Positions 1 through 8,938 of a DNA stretch of 64,000 nt are shown one piece after another. Origin of the DNA: Bacteroidales bacterium SW299. Lineage in GTDB: Bacteria; Bacteroidota; Bacteroidia; Bacteroidales; Bacteroidaceae. The DNA lies in contig SDWH01000004.1 in assembly GCA_019550975.1 (NCBI GenBank), positions 1 to 64,000 on the forward strand. Direction: 5' to 3'. The notes under the pieces are model-generated. The model made no database searches, was not told the DNA's origin, and saw only the letters and a list, made by a program, of their open reading frames with translations. The translations under genes were made by a program, and so were the position numbers. Within the stretch, counting starts at the first letter, position 1. Each line of letters starts with the position of its first letter.

Positions 1-44
1 TATTTAGATGAGAACACAAGACACTGTCCAAAATTTTGTACAAA

Positions 45-97
45 TGAAAATAGAATTCAGTTATAAGTTCTTCTCTTACATCTGGATTCTATTTTCA
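45..97. terminator. Long imperfect hairpin downstream of the defence operon
   Basis: Two 16-base arms (45-60 and 82-97) are inverted copies of one another at 15 of 16 positions and enclose a 21-base AT-rich loop. It lies about 190 bases past the end of the minus-strand abiH-like gene. There is no clean T-run on either side, so a transcription terminator is only one reading; the hairpin could also be a remnant of an inserted element. The rest of positions 1-289 is AT-rich with no gene that I can see. Confidence 0.4.
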
Positions 98-289
98 ACT
101 TAATTTAAACCATCAGTTCTGAAAAAGCATATCATTTTTCATCTTTCATAAGTAATAAAAAATAGTATTCACAAATCTGATTTTTCTTCTACATGTTAAT
201 TTGTGGCATTTAACACAAAATATTTTAACATCCATTTAGAACACATTAATTGCGATATAATTCAATTGACATTTTATTTATTGTTATTT

Positions 290-1561
290 TTAATTTTGCG
301 GAAGCGGTTCACAAAATGTTTTATTAACGACACGATCCCTCATAAGTTTCATATCAGTAAAACTCCTTGACACGTTTTGAATAATGTCCAAATAATTATC
401 GGAACCATCTTCTTTTTGGTAATAATAAGGTTTTATTGATACACAATTTTTATGTTCAAACAAAGTGTTAAGTAAAGTCCGATCTGAGTTTCCACAAGAA
501 TGTCCCATAACTAATATTTGAAATGGAGAAGATTCTATAAATGATAACATTTTACGATATTTATTAGATTCCAAGTACTTTATAGATTTAATATTTTGTA
601 AGCACTTATTATCATTCAATTTTACAATTTCATTATAATGATCTTCCAATTCATCACCATAACCAAATATGACACTTTCAGTGCTATCAAGAGCACCATG
701 AATCTGATTGTGACAGAAACCCATATTAGAAGTTAAATAAAATTTAGATGTTGGAGTATAATTAAAGTCCAACAACATTATATTGTCTGGTAATAATATT
801 TCTTTAGGGTACTGACCTCTTAAAATAAATTCCAGGATTTCCCCATTAAAAGAATCTTCAGAGAACTTATTGCAAAATTCAATATTATCCTTGATTAATA
901 AATCATTTTTCAGGAGATTGTATTGTGAAAAACGATATCCCCACTCCTTCTCTCCATTATTAATCCACGATTTAAAATGATCAACAAGATGTATCATTCC
1001 TTTTATAGAAATATCATCAGGATTAAAAGGTGCATATATTATTTCTTTTATTTTATAATTGATTATTGCCTCATCTATGTTTAAACTACTAAGATATTCT
1101 ATAAGTTTTATTTTTAAGAAATTCATCTGTCTATTCAACTCAGAACAAGTACATTCATTGTTTTCTGGATATAAAGCACATGATTTTAATATCTCATAAT
1201 ATTCAACTTCAATATCTACCCATCCCTTAGACTCAATAGATTTACATATACGCTGAAAAAGAATACTATGACAATGAAACTCACAAACCTGTTCATCATT
1301 ACAAACCAAATCTACGATATCTCGCAGAGAGAGAGATTTCGTAATAATTTGATAATGCCATGCCCAAACTAAATACCAACCAGCAAGTCCTACTTCATCC
1401 TTAAGTCTAAAAGAACAAAGGCCATCCTCTTCTTCTTTTTTCGAACTGCTAAGTAAACGAAGTCCCCATTGTTCCCAATACCAATTTATAAAATCCTCGT
1501 ATTTGGTAGAAAGCCCATGGGCTAAATCAAAACCATTTCCTATAAGTATAATCCTATTCAT
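290..1561 (-). CDS. AbiH-family abortive infection protein
   Basis: Last gene of the minus-strand defence operon. The 423-residue protein opens with the AbiH signature (GNGFDLAHGLSTKY, from residue 8) and carries the other family landmarks in order: LDFNYTP near 264, HGALDS then FGYGDE near 299, and MGHSCGNSD near 353. AbiH proteins are anti-phage abortive infection proteins; their biochemical activity is not settled, so I claim family membership only. Length is normal for the family and the frame is intact. The start follows the membrane-protein gene by 63 bases with no clear promoter between them, so co-transcription with the three genes upstream is likely. The AT-rich composition differs from the core genes to the right and fits horizontal acquisition. 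Confidence 0.88.
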   Translation of the reverse strand: MNRIILIGNGFDLAHGLSTKYEDFINWYWEQWGLRLLSSSKKEEEDGLCSFRLKDEVGLAGWYLVWAWHYQIITKSLSLRDIVDLVCNDEQVCEFHCHSILFQRICKSIESKGWVDIEVEYYEILKSCALYPENNECTCSELNRQMNFLKIKLIEYLSSLNIDEAIINYKIKEIIYAPFNPDDISIKGMIHLVDHFKSWINNGEKEWGYRFSQYNLLKNDLLIKDNIEFCNKFSEDSFNGEILEFILRGQYPKEILLPDNIMLLDFNYTPTSKFYLTSNMGFCHNQIHGALDSTESVIFGYGDELEDHYNEIVKLNDNKCLQNIKSIKYLESNKYRKMLSFIESSPFQILVMGHSCGNSDRTLLNTLFEHKNCVSIKPYYYQKEDGSDNYLDIIQNVSRSFTDMKLMRDRVVNKTFCEPLPQN

Positions 1562-1624
1562 TATATTCCTTGTAATAGCTTTTATAAGACATCCAAAAAC
1601 ATGGGCAAAATATATACCACCCTA

Positions 1625-2416
1625 TTATTTTTCTAATTTAAATTGGGCCTCTTTCTCTTTAATAAGCAATAAAGATATATCAAACAAGACCTTTATAGTA
1701 TTATTCAATTCAAGAGAAAAATCTTTAATCGAAGTGGTCATCTTATCAACATCATCATAGTATGAAATAATTTTTCTATCTAATCGTTCCAGTTCAATGT
1801 TTACTTCCTGAATCTCTTGCTGAAGTGACTTTCTTCTTTCTACGTCTGGCGTTTGTTTACTTAAATCCAATAAGATATTTTTTCGATGCATATTATTCTC
1901 TTTTATTTGAATATCATATCTATTTTGATTAATACGTTCTATAAAAGAGAGTTCTTGATCTAATAAATCAGATAGTCCCATACGTGCTTTAATCCAGCAT
2001 TCTTCATAAGCCTTTTCTAAATTTGTTTTCTGGCGTTGTACATCTACTTCAAATACATATCTATATTGTAAATCTATTGTATAAATTCGACCTTTCATTT
2101 GACATATAGCCGATTTGGATAATGATAAATTCTGATGATCAATACCAACAGTAATTCCCATAACATCTACTATATTAAGTAAAGTCAAATTATTTTTTAG
2201 ACAGTTATTATACTCATCCAACTTTTTAATATTTTGTTGACGAATTAACAGCTTTTCCTGTTGCAGAATAGCTTTCTCATTATTTCTATTACTATAAATA
2301 ATAGCAAGATAACCTACTACAACAGCAAAAATTCCACTACTATAACTTCCCCCAAAATTTAACCACGAGTCATTTGAAAGATTTGTTTTGATAATATTAC
2401 CATATGTCAACAACAT
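1625..2416 (-). CDS. Membrane-anchored coiled-coil protein of the defence operon; probably missing its true N-terminus
   Basis: Unnamed protein. The visible 263 residues contain a pattern (WLNFGGSYSSGIF, residues 18-30) like the W-x-x-F-x-G-S-Y motif of small membrane proteins seen in defence islands, then a membrane helix (about 26-41) and a long charged coiled-coil region (about 45-250). The first ATG in this frame sits inside what looks like the protein chain: the frame stays open upstream to 2500 and encodes another hydrophobic segment (AVWGIIVSGITIAFIIN). An ATG at 2487, 13 bases after the rloB-like stop, is separated from this frame by exactly one base at an A8 run (2477-2484). With nine A residues it would start MKKKDLYAVWG and give a two-helix protein. 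The gene is therefore either frameshifted, switched by slippage, or affected by a sequencing error. A membrane effector is a reasonable inference. Confidence 0.65.
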   Translation of the reverse strand: MLLTYGNIIKTNLSNDSWLNFGGSYSSGIFAVVVGYLAIIYSNRNNEKAILQQEKLLIRQQNIKKLDEYNNCLKNNLTLLNIVDVMGITVGIDHQNLSLSKSAICQMKGRIYTIDLQYRYVFEVDVQRQKTNLEKAYEECWIKARMGLSDLLDQELSFIERINQNRYDIQIKENNMHRKNILLDLSKQTPDVERRKSLQQEIQEVNIELERLDRKIISYYDDVDKMTTSIKDFSLELNNTIKVLFDISLLLIKEKEAQFKLEK

Positions 2417-2476
2417 ATTAATAATAAATGCAATAGTAATTCCACTAACTATGATTCCCCAAACAGCATATAAATC

Positions 2477-2484
2477 TTTTTTTT
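2477..2484 (-). repeat. A8 homopolymer at the start of the membrane-protein gene
   Basis: Eight T on the plus strand (eight A in the coding sense), placed directly after an ATG at 2487-2485. In the sequence as given, that ATG opens only a 12-codon frame ending at TAG. One extra A would fuse it in frame to the membrane protein. Tracts of this kind slip during replication or transcription. Confidence 0.7.
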
Positions 2485-2500
2485 CATCAATCCATATTTA

Positions 2501-3079
2501 TTACAACGATTCACTAACTTTTTTAATCGCCTTATAAATCTCACTATAAGAATCTCTGCCTTTATATTTTTCGGCTAGTTCACATGCCCTATCCATTTTT
2601 GAATCAGCAAGCATTTCTTTAACCCATTTATCCTTCTCAAGGTATTTTCGAGTTTTATCGTATGTTGGCAGATATTGCTTTAATGCTCTTTCTGTAGCTG
2701 CTGAATCTTGAAAATGTCGACACGTATCTTCAAAATGTAGTAAAAACCAATATTCTATTGACTGTAAGCTATCACAGAGAATCACATTGGGATTATTTTC
2801 ATATTTCTTTTTGAGCGACACCATTTTTTTATTTTCCGCATCAGAACGCCTGCTAACATCTGCATCAAAAACACATATTACAAAGACATCTTCATCTAGA
2901 AGTTCCTTTATCTTCTTATCTATTTTCTCAATACTATTGTTTTCAAATAAACGAGGAGAAATAGAATATCTATAACCAAGTATTTTTTTCAAATGACTGA
3001 AATAGAATAATTCAGTCAAACCCTCACCAACGATATGAATAACCTGTCTGGTCGCTGTATTTTTTCTTGCTTTTCTCAT
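2501..3079 (-). CDS. RloB/AbiLii-type protein with Toprim-like acidic residues
   Basis: The 192-residue protein matches the RloB family (AbiLii is the lactococcal relative). It has GEGLTE at residues 18-23, an acidic FDADVS at 71-76 and QSIEYWFLLHFE at 106-117, which together resemble a Toprim/OLD-type metal site (E19, D72, D74). RloB proteins are encoded next to AAA_15 ATPases, as here: the ATPase gene ends 12 bases upstream. In OLD-like systems ATPase and Toprim nuclease modules work together, so this is probably the nuclease-like half of an ATPase-nuclease pair. That is inference from family and context. Full length, no break. Within the same operon as the membrane and AbiH proteins. Confidence 0.85.
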   Translation of the reverse strand: MRKARKNTATRQVIHIVGEGLTELFYFSHLKKILGYRYSISPRLFENNSIEKIDKKIKELLDEDVFVICVFDADVSRRSDAENKKMVSLKKKYENNPNVILCDSLQSIEYWFLLHFEDTCRHFQDSAATERALKQYLPTYDKTRKYLEKDKWVKEMLADSKMDRACELAEKYKGRDSYSEIYKAIKKVSESL

Positions 3080-3091
3080 AAAAGTACATGA

Positions 3092-4300
3092 TTATAGATT
3101 AGGAACTGCACCGAATTTACCAAATTTATATGCCTTTTGGAGAGAACTAATCCTATTCAACCCTTTGAAATCTGTTAGAGGATACAGCACACTTGATCCG
3201 TCCGGATTCTTTTCAGTAAACCAAACATTATCTTTCCTAAGCAAATCTTCTTCTCCTAATAGTCCATCATAATGTGTAGTGAGCAACAACTGGGCTTGCT
3301 CTGATTCTTTTAGAAAACGTTCAATGATGTATTCTATCAATTTCGGATGAAGAGAGGATTCAATCTCGTCAACTGCAAGAAAAGCATCTCTTTCAAGAAT
3401 CTTTTGCACTTGAGCGGCCAAGCCAAACGTACGGATAGTACCGTCCGATTCAAACAGTTCCGGGAACTCATAATAATCATTGTTACCATCATCAGATGAA
3501 ACTTTATGCTGATACATAGTATAATTAATCAAACCCTTATGTGTTTCCTGTTCTTTGGAAGTAATATTTGAAATATTGAAATCAGCTTCCTGTAGATATC
3601 TCAAAATATAATCTTTTGCAGACTCATTCTTGATTGATTCTTCGGCATAACGACTTAAAGATGATGCAGGCACAATTGCTGGCATAACCTGATTGATTAG
3701 ATACTGAAGAACTGCCTCTAATTCTACAATATGTGTATTTACCTGCATATAAGCAGCAAAAACTGACATGTTATGCAAACACTTCAATGTTATTTCCTCT
3801 TTGACAGATTGCGACATTTTGACCTTCTGTCCAAATTTAATAACTGATACGTTATTCTCTGTATTTCTTTCAAATATAGTAGCAGGCTGTTGACTTGGAT
3901 AATAGATCAGACTTTCCTTTGCTACGTGCCACCTGTCTAAAGCTACAGAATAGACATAACGAACTGCTTTTTCCTCATTCTTCAAGTAGAATGAAATCGA
4001 ATATTCAGATAACTGCCTCGAACTTGTTTTATTCAGGAGAAACGGGACTATTTGAATTTGTTCTGCCTTATTAAGTGGGGTATAAGTAATGAATGACTTG
4101 ATAAAATCACAAACTTTAATAATATTAGTCTTACCCGAAGCATTTGCTCCATAAATGACAGCCACTTTCAATAGTCTCACACCCCCCCCCAATTCGACAA
4201 CATGATATGACTCCATATCCTTACTTCTATCAGCTTCAAAACTTAATATAGCCTCGTCTCTGAATGAGAACATATTCTTAAATCTAATTTCTGCTATCAT
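3092..4300 (-). CDS. AAA_15 / AbiLi (RloA)-type ATPase, first gene of the defence operon
   Basis: The 402-residue ATPase belongs to the OLD/SMC-like AAA_15 family. It starts with the typical IRFKNMFSFRDEAILSF strand, has a Walker A motif GANASGKT at residues 51-58, a Walker B AFLAVDEIESSLHP with D311-E312, and a TTHYD switch at 341-345. It lies 12 bases upstream of the RloB-like gene, the arrangement of RloAB/AbiL abortive infection pairs. It probably senses infection and gates its partner. The start at 4300 is supported by a textbook promoter just upstream. Codons 37-40 run through a G9 tract (plus-strand positions 4182-4190); a one-base slip there would truncate the protein before the ATP site. 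Confidence 0.87.
   Translation of the reverse strand: MIAEIRFKNMFSFRDEAILSFEADRSKDMESYHVVELGGGVRLLKVAVIYGANASGKTNIIKVCDFIKSFITYTPLNKAEQIQIVPFLLNKTSSRQLSEYSISFYLKNEEKAVRYVYSVALDRWHVAKESLIYYPSQQPATIFERNTENNVSVIKFGQKVKMSQSVKEEITLKCLHNMSVFAAYMQVNTHIVELEAVLQYLINQVMPAIVPASSLSRYAEESIKNESAKDYILRYLQEADFNISNITSKEQETHKGLINYTMYQHKVSSDDGNNDYYEFPELFESDGTIRTFGLAAQVQKILERDAFLAVDEIESSLHPKLIEYIIERFLKESEQAQLLLTTHYDGLLGEEDLLRKDNVWFTEKNPDGSSVLYPLTDFKGLNRISSLQKAYKFGKFGAVPNL
4182..4190 (-). repeat. G9 homopolymer inside the ATPase gene
   Basis: Nine C on the plus strand, read as TTG GGG GGG GGT (Leu-Gly-Gly-Gly) in the ATPase gene, about 110 bases after the start codon and before Walker A. Poly-G runs of this length are a classic slipped-strand phase-variation device. 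In the given sequence the frame is open (ON). Confidence 0.75.
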
Positions 4301-4316
4301 ATAATCTGTTTTTCCA

Positions 4317-4348
4317 CAAATATATAACTAAATATCTATATTTGCAAA
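4317..4348 (-). promoter_or_regulatory. Bacteroides-type promoter of the defence operon
   Basis: On the minus strand a TTTG (4348-4345) is followed after 20 bases by TATATTTG (4324-4317), an exact match to the Bacteroides -33/-7 consensus. The -7 box ends 16 bases before the ATG at 4300. No comparable promoter is obvious further down, so one transcript for all four defence genes is likely. Confidence 0.7.
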
Positions 4349-4925
4349 TTAGATTTCAATATTTACATCATTCATGCAAAAATCAAAAACTGATACTCTT
4401 TTATCAATTTATTGCGCCCGTAGTCAATATAATCATTAAATCAAAACATCAGTCCATCCATTAATATAAAAAATCGATACAAATCAACATCAGTCTTCAT
4501 ATTATCTTACTTCACAAAGATTTAAATACAACCCCAAAATACTTATTCTATTTGCATGATATTGCACGCCATTGATAAAAATGGCATATCACTAAAAAAA
4601 GGATAAAAAACACCTCGTTCTTGTAACTTATTTGCTGGAAAACTTTGAAATTCAACAAAATACAATTATCTTTGTCTTACAAAAAGAATATGACAATATA
4701 TAACTCGTTAATAATCAATGAGTTACAATGACTAAAAATGACAAAAAATTAGACTTCTGTACCTTTTAGAGCTCCAAATATTTGATAATCAAAAACTTGC
4801 AATTATTGCATCGAAATTTATGCGTAATTTGAGAATCCCTCAAGTTCTTACGTTGATCCATTATCGTATATAGTCACCTAAGCAATAAGGAGGGAAATCA
4901 TTGCTGAAATCCCTCCCTGCCTAAG
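4349..4925. other. AT-rich intergenic region, no gene seen
   Basis: About 580 bases of AT-rich sequence between the defence operon promoter and tRNA-Gly. I see no open frame of merit and no strong hairpin. The composition matches the defence genes rather than the core genes, so it probably belongs to the acquired segment next to the tRNA, a usual insertion site. I could not see an integrase or a repeat of the tRNA 3' end. Confidence 0.5.
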
Positions 4926-4998
4926 AGCGGCAAGCGGGACTCGAACCCGTGACCCTCAGCTTGGGAAGCTGATGCTCTACCAACTGAGCTACTGCCGC
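4926..4998 (-). tRNA. tRNA-Gly (anticodon CCC)
   Basis: A 73-base cloverleaf on the minus strand. The acceptor stem GCGGCAG pairs with TTGCCGC (one G-T pair), the D arm reads AGCTCAGTTGGTAGAGC, the anticodon stem TCAGC/GCTGA encloses loop TTCCCAA giving anticodon CCC, and the T loop is TTCGAGT. The T stem has one A-C mismatch at its base. CCA is not encoded. It lies beside the defence island, in a position often used for insertion of foreign DNA. Confidence 0.93.
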
Positions 4999-5142
4999 AT
5001 TTTTTGGTAGTGCAAATGTAAGCCTAATTTTAGAAATAAACAATTTTTAGTCTTAAAAAAATCGAGCAGGCAAAGAAAATCCTATTTTTGGAGAAGGAAA
5101 TCCCATTTCCTCAAAAAAAAGAAACGCTTAAAACTATATTCT

Positions 5143-5706
5143 ATGCTAAAGGAAAACAATCAGGACAGAAAATGGACTATACTTGAAAGTGAATATCTGA
5201 TCAAACGGCCGTGGCTGACTGCACGGAAAGATCACGTACTGCTGCCTACGGGAGTGGAAAACAAAGAATACTATATACTGGAATACCCAGACTGGGTGAA
5301 TGTAATCGCAATAACAAAAGACGGGCGTTTCCTCATGGAACGGCAGTACCGCCATGGCATTCAACTGACCTGCTATGAAATCTGTGCGGGAGTATGTGAA
5401 GCCAACGAAACTCCTTTAGAATCCATTAAGCGTGAATTGCACGAAGAAACGGGATATGGCGGAGGAAACTGGACCTTCTGGATGAGCATTTCAGCAAATA
5501 CCAGCACGACAAGTAACATCTGCCATTGCTTTCTGGCTACAGAAGTGGAACCTGTCGGCGACCGGCATCCGGAAGCGACAGAAGACATCAGCATCGAACT
5601 GCTGACTTTGGGGGAAGTAAGGACACTCCTGCTGACAGACCAGATCAAACAGTCACTGATGGCAGCCCCCCTGTGGAAATACTTTGCAGTCAACAAACTC
5701 CTCTGA
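5143..5706 (+). CDS. NUDIX hydrolase (ADP-ribose pyrophosphatase-like)
   Basis: A 187-residue NUDIX enzyme. The Nudix box is complete at residues 83-105: G83, E89, then REL (97-99), EE (101-102) and G104, matching G-x5-E-x7-R-E-U-x-E-E-x-G-U. These metal-binding glutamates hydrolyse nucleoside diphosphates linked to another group; the sequence flanking the box resembles ADP-ribose/ADP-sugar pyrophosphatases (EYPDWVNVIAITKDGRF upstream), but the substrate cannot be fixed from sequence. It is a stand-alone gene, convergent with the CobB-like gene 18 bases beyond its stop. Confidence 0.9.
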   Translation: MLKENNQDRKWTILESEYLIKRPWLTARKDHVLLPTGVENKEYYILEYPDWVNVIAITKDGRFLMERQYRHGIQLTCYEICAGVCEANETPLESIKRELHEETGYGGGNWTFWMSISANTSTTSNICHCFLATEVEPVGDRHPEATEDISIELLTLGEVRTLLLTDQIKQSLMAAPLWKYFAVNKLL

Positions 5707-5724
5707 CAAGAAGCACTCGACTCA

Positions 5725-7050
5725 TCACCACCAGTCTGTTATTCCCGACTGCCCCCAGCAGCAATGAGCAGTAACCGCTATGGTATTCTTGTATCTGCAG
5801 ACAAAAGAGGAAGGAGCGTTCTGCCCCTTCAAGTTAGCCATCGCAATCACCCGCAGGTGAGGATCCTGCTGCAGCGCCACATCAAAATAACGGTATTCGT
5901 AACCCTTGAGAGAATGGCCGTCCACATCAGCTTTCCGGTATCCGGCATAAAGCCGCTGTTCCCTTACAGCCGCCTCAAAGGGAAGCAGTCCTGCCATCTG
6001 ATAGGCAGTACCTCCCGGTCGGGCGGTCAGGGTGCGCGACAGCAACGCAATGCCTCCACCTTCTGCAAGGATCTTGCCCCCATCCTCGCCGAACTCGCGC
6101 AACTGCTGAAGCTGACGTTTCCAGCGGTGAAGCTGGCGGGCGAACAGTTCGGGAAAGCCTCCGGGCAGATAAATCAGGTCCGCTTCCGGGATATCGTTTC
6201 CATAAACAGGGCTGAAGAAGCTTACGCTGCCCACCTCTTTAAGATAGCTCAGATTCTCCTGGTAGATAAAATGAAAAGCCGGGTCAGAGGCAACAGCTAT
6301 GCGCCATTTCCTTTCGAGCGTCTGAGGCCTCGGCTCCATTTCAGAAGTGTAAGGCAAGCTATAGGCACAGGGAAATATGCGTGTCGTCAGATTCAGAAGC
6401 TTGTCAAGATCAAGTGTATCCCTCATCAGGTCCGCAGCCTTCTGTATCTGCCCGTCGAGTTCCGCCTTCACAGCCGAAGTCAAGGTAGAATATTTGGCAG
6501 GCATCCGCAAAGACTCGTCATACGGAAGATACCCCAGACATTCCATCCCCGCATCAGCGCACACTTCGCGCAAGAAGCCGTACTGAGCAGGCGAAAACAC
6601 ATGGTAGAAGATTACGCCCGCTATACGGACATTCTGTCTGAAACGCTTGAAGCCGAACAACATAGGAGCCAGCGAATAAGTCGATGACCGGGCGTTTGCC
6701 AGCAAAATTACGGGCACAGAAAGAGCCTGCGCAATATCAGCTCCACTCCCCTGCCACTTGCGGAAACCGTCAAACAGTCCTGCCGAGTTGTCAACGACAC
6801 AGACATCGGCCTGTTCTCCGTACGTGTTATACAAATACTGGATATGTCCGTGTGAAGCATACCATGCATCCAGATTAACGGAAGCACAACCGGTCGCCAC
6901 TTCATGGGCCGCCTTATCTGCCAGATCCGGGCCGCAGCTGAACGGCTGCACTTTCATCCCCTGCCGTCGGAGTGCGCGCATAAGTCCCAGCGACAGCAAA
7001 CTTTTGCCGCCGTCGGAAACCAATGGACTCAAAAGAAACTGCGATTTCAT
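5725..7050 (-). CDS. CobB/CbiA-like cobyrinate a,c-diamide synthase homologue with degenerate active sites
   Basis: A 441-residue protein with the architecture of cobyrinic acid a,c-diamide synthase: an N-terminal dethiobiotin-synthetase-like ATP domain and a C-terminal class I glutamine amidotransferase-like domain. Family landmarks remain, including VQPFSCGPD (34-42), SVNLDAW near 58, AGLFDGF, and LPGGFPELFARQL. Key residues do not. The P-loop reads SDGGKS without the usual leading glycines, the nucleophile motif ECGG is EGGG (C to G at 331), and the GHEFHY motif is GYEYRY (383-388), losing both histidines. Glutaminase activity is therefore unlikely; it may use ammonia or have another role. 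No other cobalamin gene is nearby. It follows the fhs gene by 49 bases on the same strand, so the two are probably co-transcribed. Confidence 0.75.
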   Translation of the reverse strand: MKSQFLLSPLVSDGGKSLLSLGLMRALRRQGMKVQPFSCGPDLADKAAHEVATGCASVNLDAWYASHGHIQYLYNTYGEQADVCVVDNSAGLFDGFRKWQGSGADIAQALSVPVILLANARSSTYSLAPMLFGFKRFRQNVRIAGVIFYHVFSPAQYGFLREVCADAGMECLGYLPYDESLRMPAKYSTLTSAVKAELDGQIQKAADLMRDTLDLDKLLNLTTRIFPCAYSLPYTSEMEPRPQTLERKWRIAVASDPAFHFIYQENLSYLKEVGSVSFFSPVYGNDIPEADLIYLPGGFPELFARQLHRWKRQLQQLREFGEDGGKILAEGGGIALLSRTLTARPGGTAYQMAGLLPFEAAVREQRLYAGYRKADVDGHSLKGYEYRYFDVALQQDPHLRVIAMANLKGQNAPSSFVCRYKNTIAVTAHCCWGQSGITDWW

Positions 7051-7099
7051 GAACCTTTTCTATGCTTTAACGGCCTGACTTTCTGCTTCACCCTCAGAA

Positions 7100-8767
7100 T
7101 CAGGACAAGCCTTCGATTTCTCCGTTCACGATATCAATATGCAAAGCCTGAGGTTCTTTGGGAAGACCCGGCATACGCATGATTTCACCTGCAACGATAA
7201 CCAGCATCTCGGCACCCGCATTGATCACAATGTCACGCACGCCGAAATTGAAATCCTTTGCCACACCGTAAAGTTTCGGGTCGTTCGAGAACGAATACTG
7301 TGTTTTGGCTATGCAGATCGGGAAGCGGGTATACCCCAGTTCCTTGATCATGCGCAGCTTCTTCTGTGCGGCAGGAGCAAAGAGAACTTGCTTTGCACCA
7401 TAAAGCCGGGATGCCACCTTCTCAACCTTTTCTTCCACAGAATCATCCTCATTATAAGTATATTCCAGAGGCTTCGACGGATTGTTCTCAATTGTATCCA
7501 CCACCAGGTTTGCCAGCTCAACCGCACCTTCACCGCCTTCAAGGAAAGCATTGTTGACGGCAAAGCCCACGCCCATTTCCTCGCAATGGCGGCGGACAAA
7601 ATCCAGTTCCTCGTCCGTATCGTTTGCATAGCGGTTGAATGCGACAACCACCGTCTGGCCAAAAGAGCGCAGGTTCTCAATGTGCTTGTCAAGATTTCTG
7701 ACTCCCTGCTTCAAGCCATCCATATTCGGTTCCTTGATTTTGTCAACCTCTACTCCGCCATGCATCTTCAGTCCTTGAGCTGTAGCCACAATCACCGTCA
7801 GTTTAGGCTGAAGTCCCGCCTTGCGGCATTTGATGTTGTAAAACTTCTCGGCACCCAGATCCGCGCCGAAGCCCGCTTCTGTCACGGCATAATCGCCGAA
7901 TGTCATGGCCAGCTTTGTGGCAAGAACGGAGTTGCAGCCATGTGCAATGTTCGCAAACGGACCTCCGTGCACGAAAGCCGGAGTATGTTCCGTTGTCTGC
8001 ACCAGATTGGGCGAAAGAGCGTCCTTCAGCAACACGGTGATAGCGCCGGCAACGCCCAGATCTTTCACCGTGAACGGCTTGTTGTCAACGGTAAATCCCA
8101 AAAGAATATTCTCGATGCGGCGGCGCAGGTCGTTTTCATCCTTGGCAAGACACAAGATAGCCATTATCTCCGATGCAGGAGTAATGTCGAAGCTCGACTC
8201 GCGCGTGATGCCGTTCGACTTGCCTCCCAGTCCTGTAACGATGTATCGCAGGCCGCGGTCGTTCACATCAAGCACACGGTTCCACAGCACATCCTTCAGC
8301 GCAAAGCCATTGTCCTTGTTCTGATACATGTAATTGTCAAGCAATGCAGCAATCATGTTGTGAGCAGATGTTATCGCATGAAAATCTCCCGTAAAGTGTA
8401 GGTTGATCTTATCCATCGGAAGCACCTGCGCATATCCTCCGCCGGCAGCTCCGCCCTTCATGCCGAAGCACGGACCGAGCGACGGTTCACGAAGCGCACA
8501 TACAGCTTTCTTTCCGATCTTGTTCAACCCCAGAGCCAGGCCGATAGATACGGTCGTCTTTCCGATACCGGCTTTTGTGGGCGTAATTGCAGTAACAAGT
8601 ATCAGGTTGCTGTTTTTCACCCTTTCCTCATCGATCAACGTTTCAGGAACCTTTGCTATATAACGTCCGTAATTTGATATTTCATCTACCGGGATTCCAT
8701 ACTCCCTCGCTATCTGCTTGATTTTCACAAGTTCAATGCTACGAGCTATTTCTATGTCTGATTTCAT
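7100..8767 (-). CDS. fhs: Formate-tetrahydrofolate ligase
   Basis: A 555-residue enzyme that makes 10-formyl-tetrahydrofolate from formate, THF and ATP, in cytosolic one-carbon metabolism. The P-loop [11 protein letters not shown] (62-72) replaces the common TPTPAGEGKTT but keeps GKTT. Further typical blocks are present: [29 protein letters not shown]-like [25 protein letters not shown] and [12 protein letters not shown]. Length is standard and the frame is intact. On the minus strand a -7-like box TATCTTTG (8801-8794) lies 26 bases before the ATG. The CobB-like gene follows closely. Confidence 0.97.
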   Translation of the reverse strand: MKSDIEIARSIELVKIKQIAREYGIPVDEISNYGRYIAKVPETLIDEERVKNSNLILVTAITPTKAGIGKTTVSIGLALGLNKIGKKAVCALREPSLGPCFGMKGGAAGGGYAQVLPMDKINLHFTGDFHAITSAHNMIAALLDNYMYQNKDNGFALKDVLWNRVLDVNDRGLRYIVTGLGGKSNGITRESSFDITPASEIMAILCLAKDENDLRRRIENILLGFTVDNKPFTVKDLGVAGAITVLLKDALSPNLVQTTEHTPAFVHGGPFANIAHGCNSVLATKLAMTFGDYAVTEAGFGADLGAEKFYNIKCRKAGLQPKLTVIVATAQGLKMHGGVEVDKIKEPNMDGLKQGVRNLDKHIENLRSFGQTVVVAFNRYANDTDEELDFVRRHCEEMGVGFAVNNAFLEGGEGAVELANLVVDTIENNPSKPLEYTYNEDDSVEEKVEKVASRLYGAKQVLFAPAAQKKLRMIKELGYTRFPICIAKTQYSFSNDPKLYGVAKDFNFGVRDIVINAGAEMLVIVAGEIMRMPGLPKEPQALHIDIVNGEIEGLS

Positions 8768-8938
8768 TCGCTAATCTTTTTTATTTTGACGGGCAAAGAT
8801 AATACAAAAAAGTGAGATACTCAGCAGATTACGGAAGGATGATTGAAAATAAACGGCCGTCTGAAAGTTCCGGCAATATCACGCTACCATCTCCGTAAAA
8901 ATAAAAAACATCCTCAAAAGCCAGTCCTAGAGAACAGC

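Noticed and set aside
4926-4998. tRNA-Gly as attachment site of an integrated defence island
   Set aside because: No integrase gene and no repeat of the tRNA 3' end seen in the window's left part.
5764-6687. 307-codon frame opposite the CobB-like gene
   Set aside because: Antisense shadow with no domain, signal or promoter.
7139-8401. 420-codon open frame opposite fhs
   Set aside because: It is fully antisense to a clear full-length fhs gene and has no recognisable domain; codon bias of the real gene keeps the other strand open.
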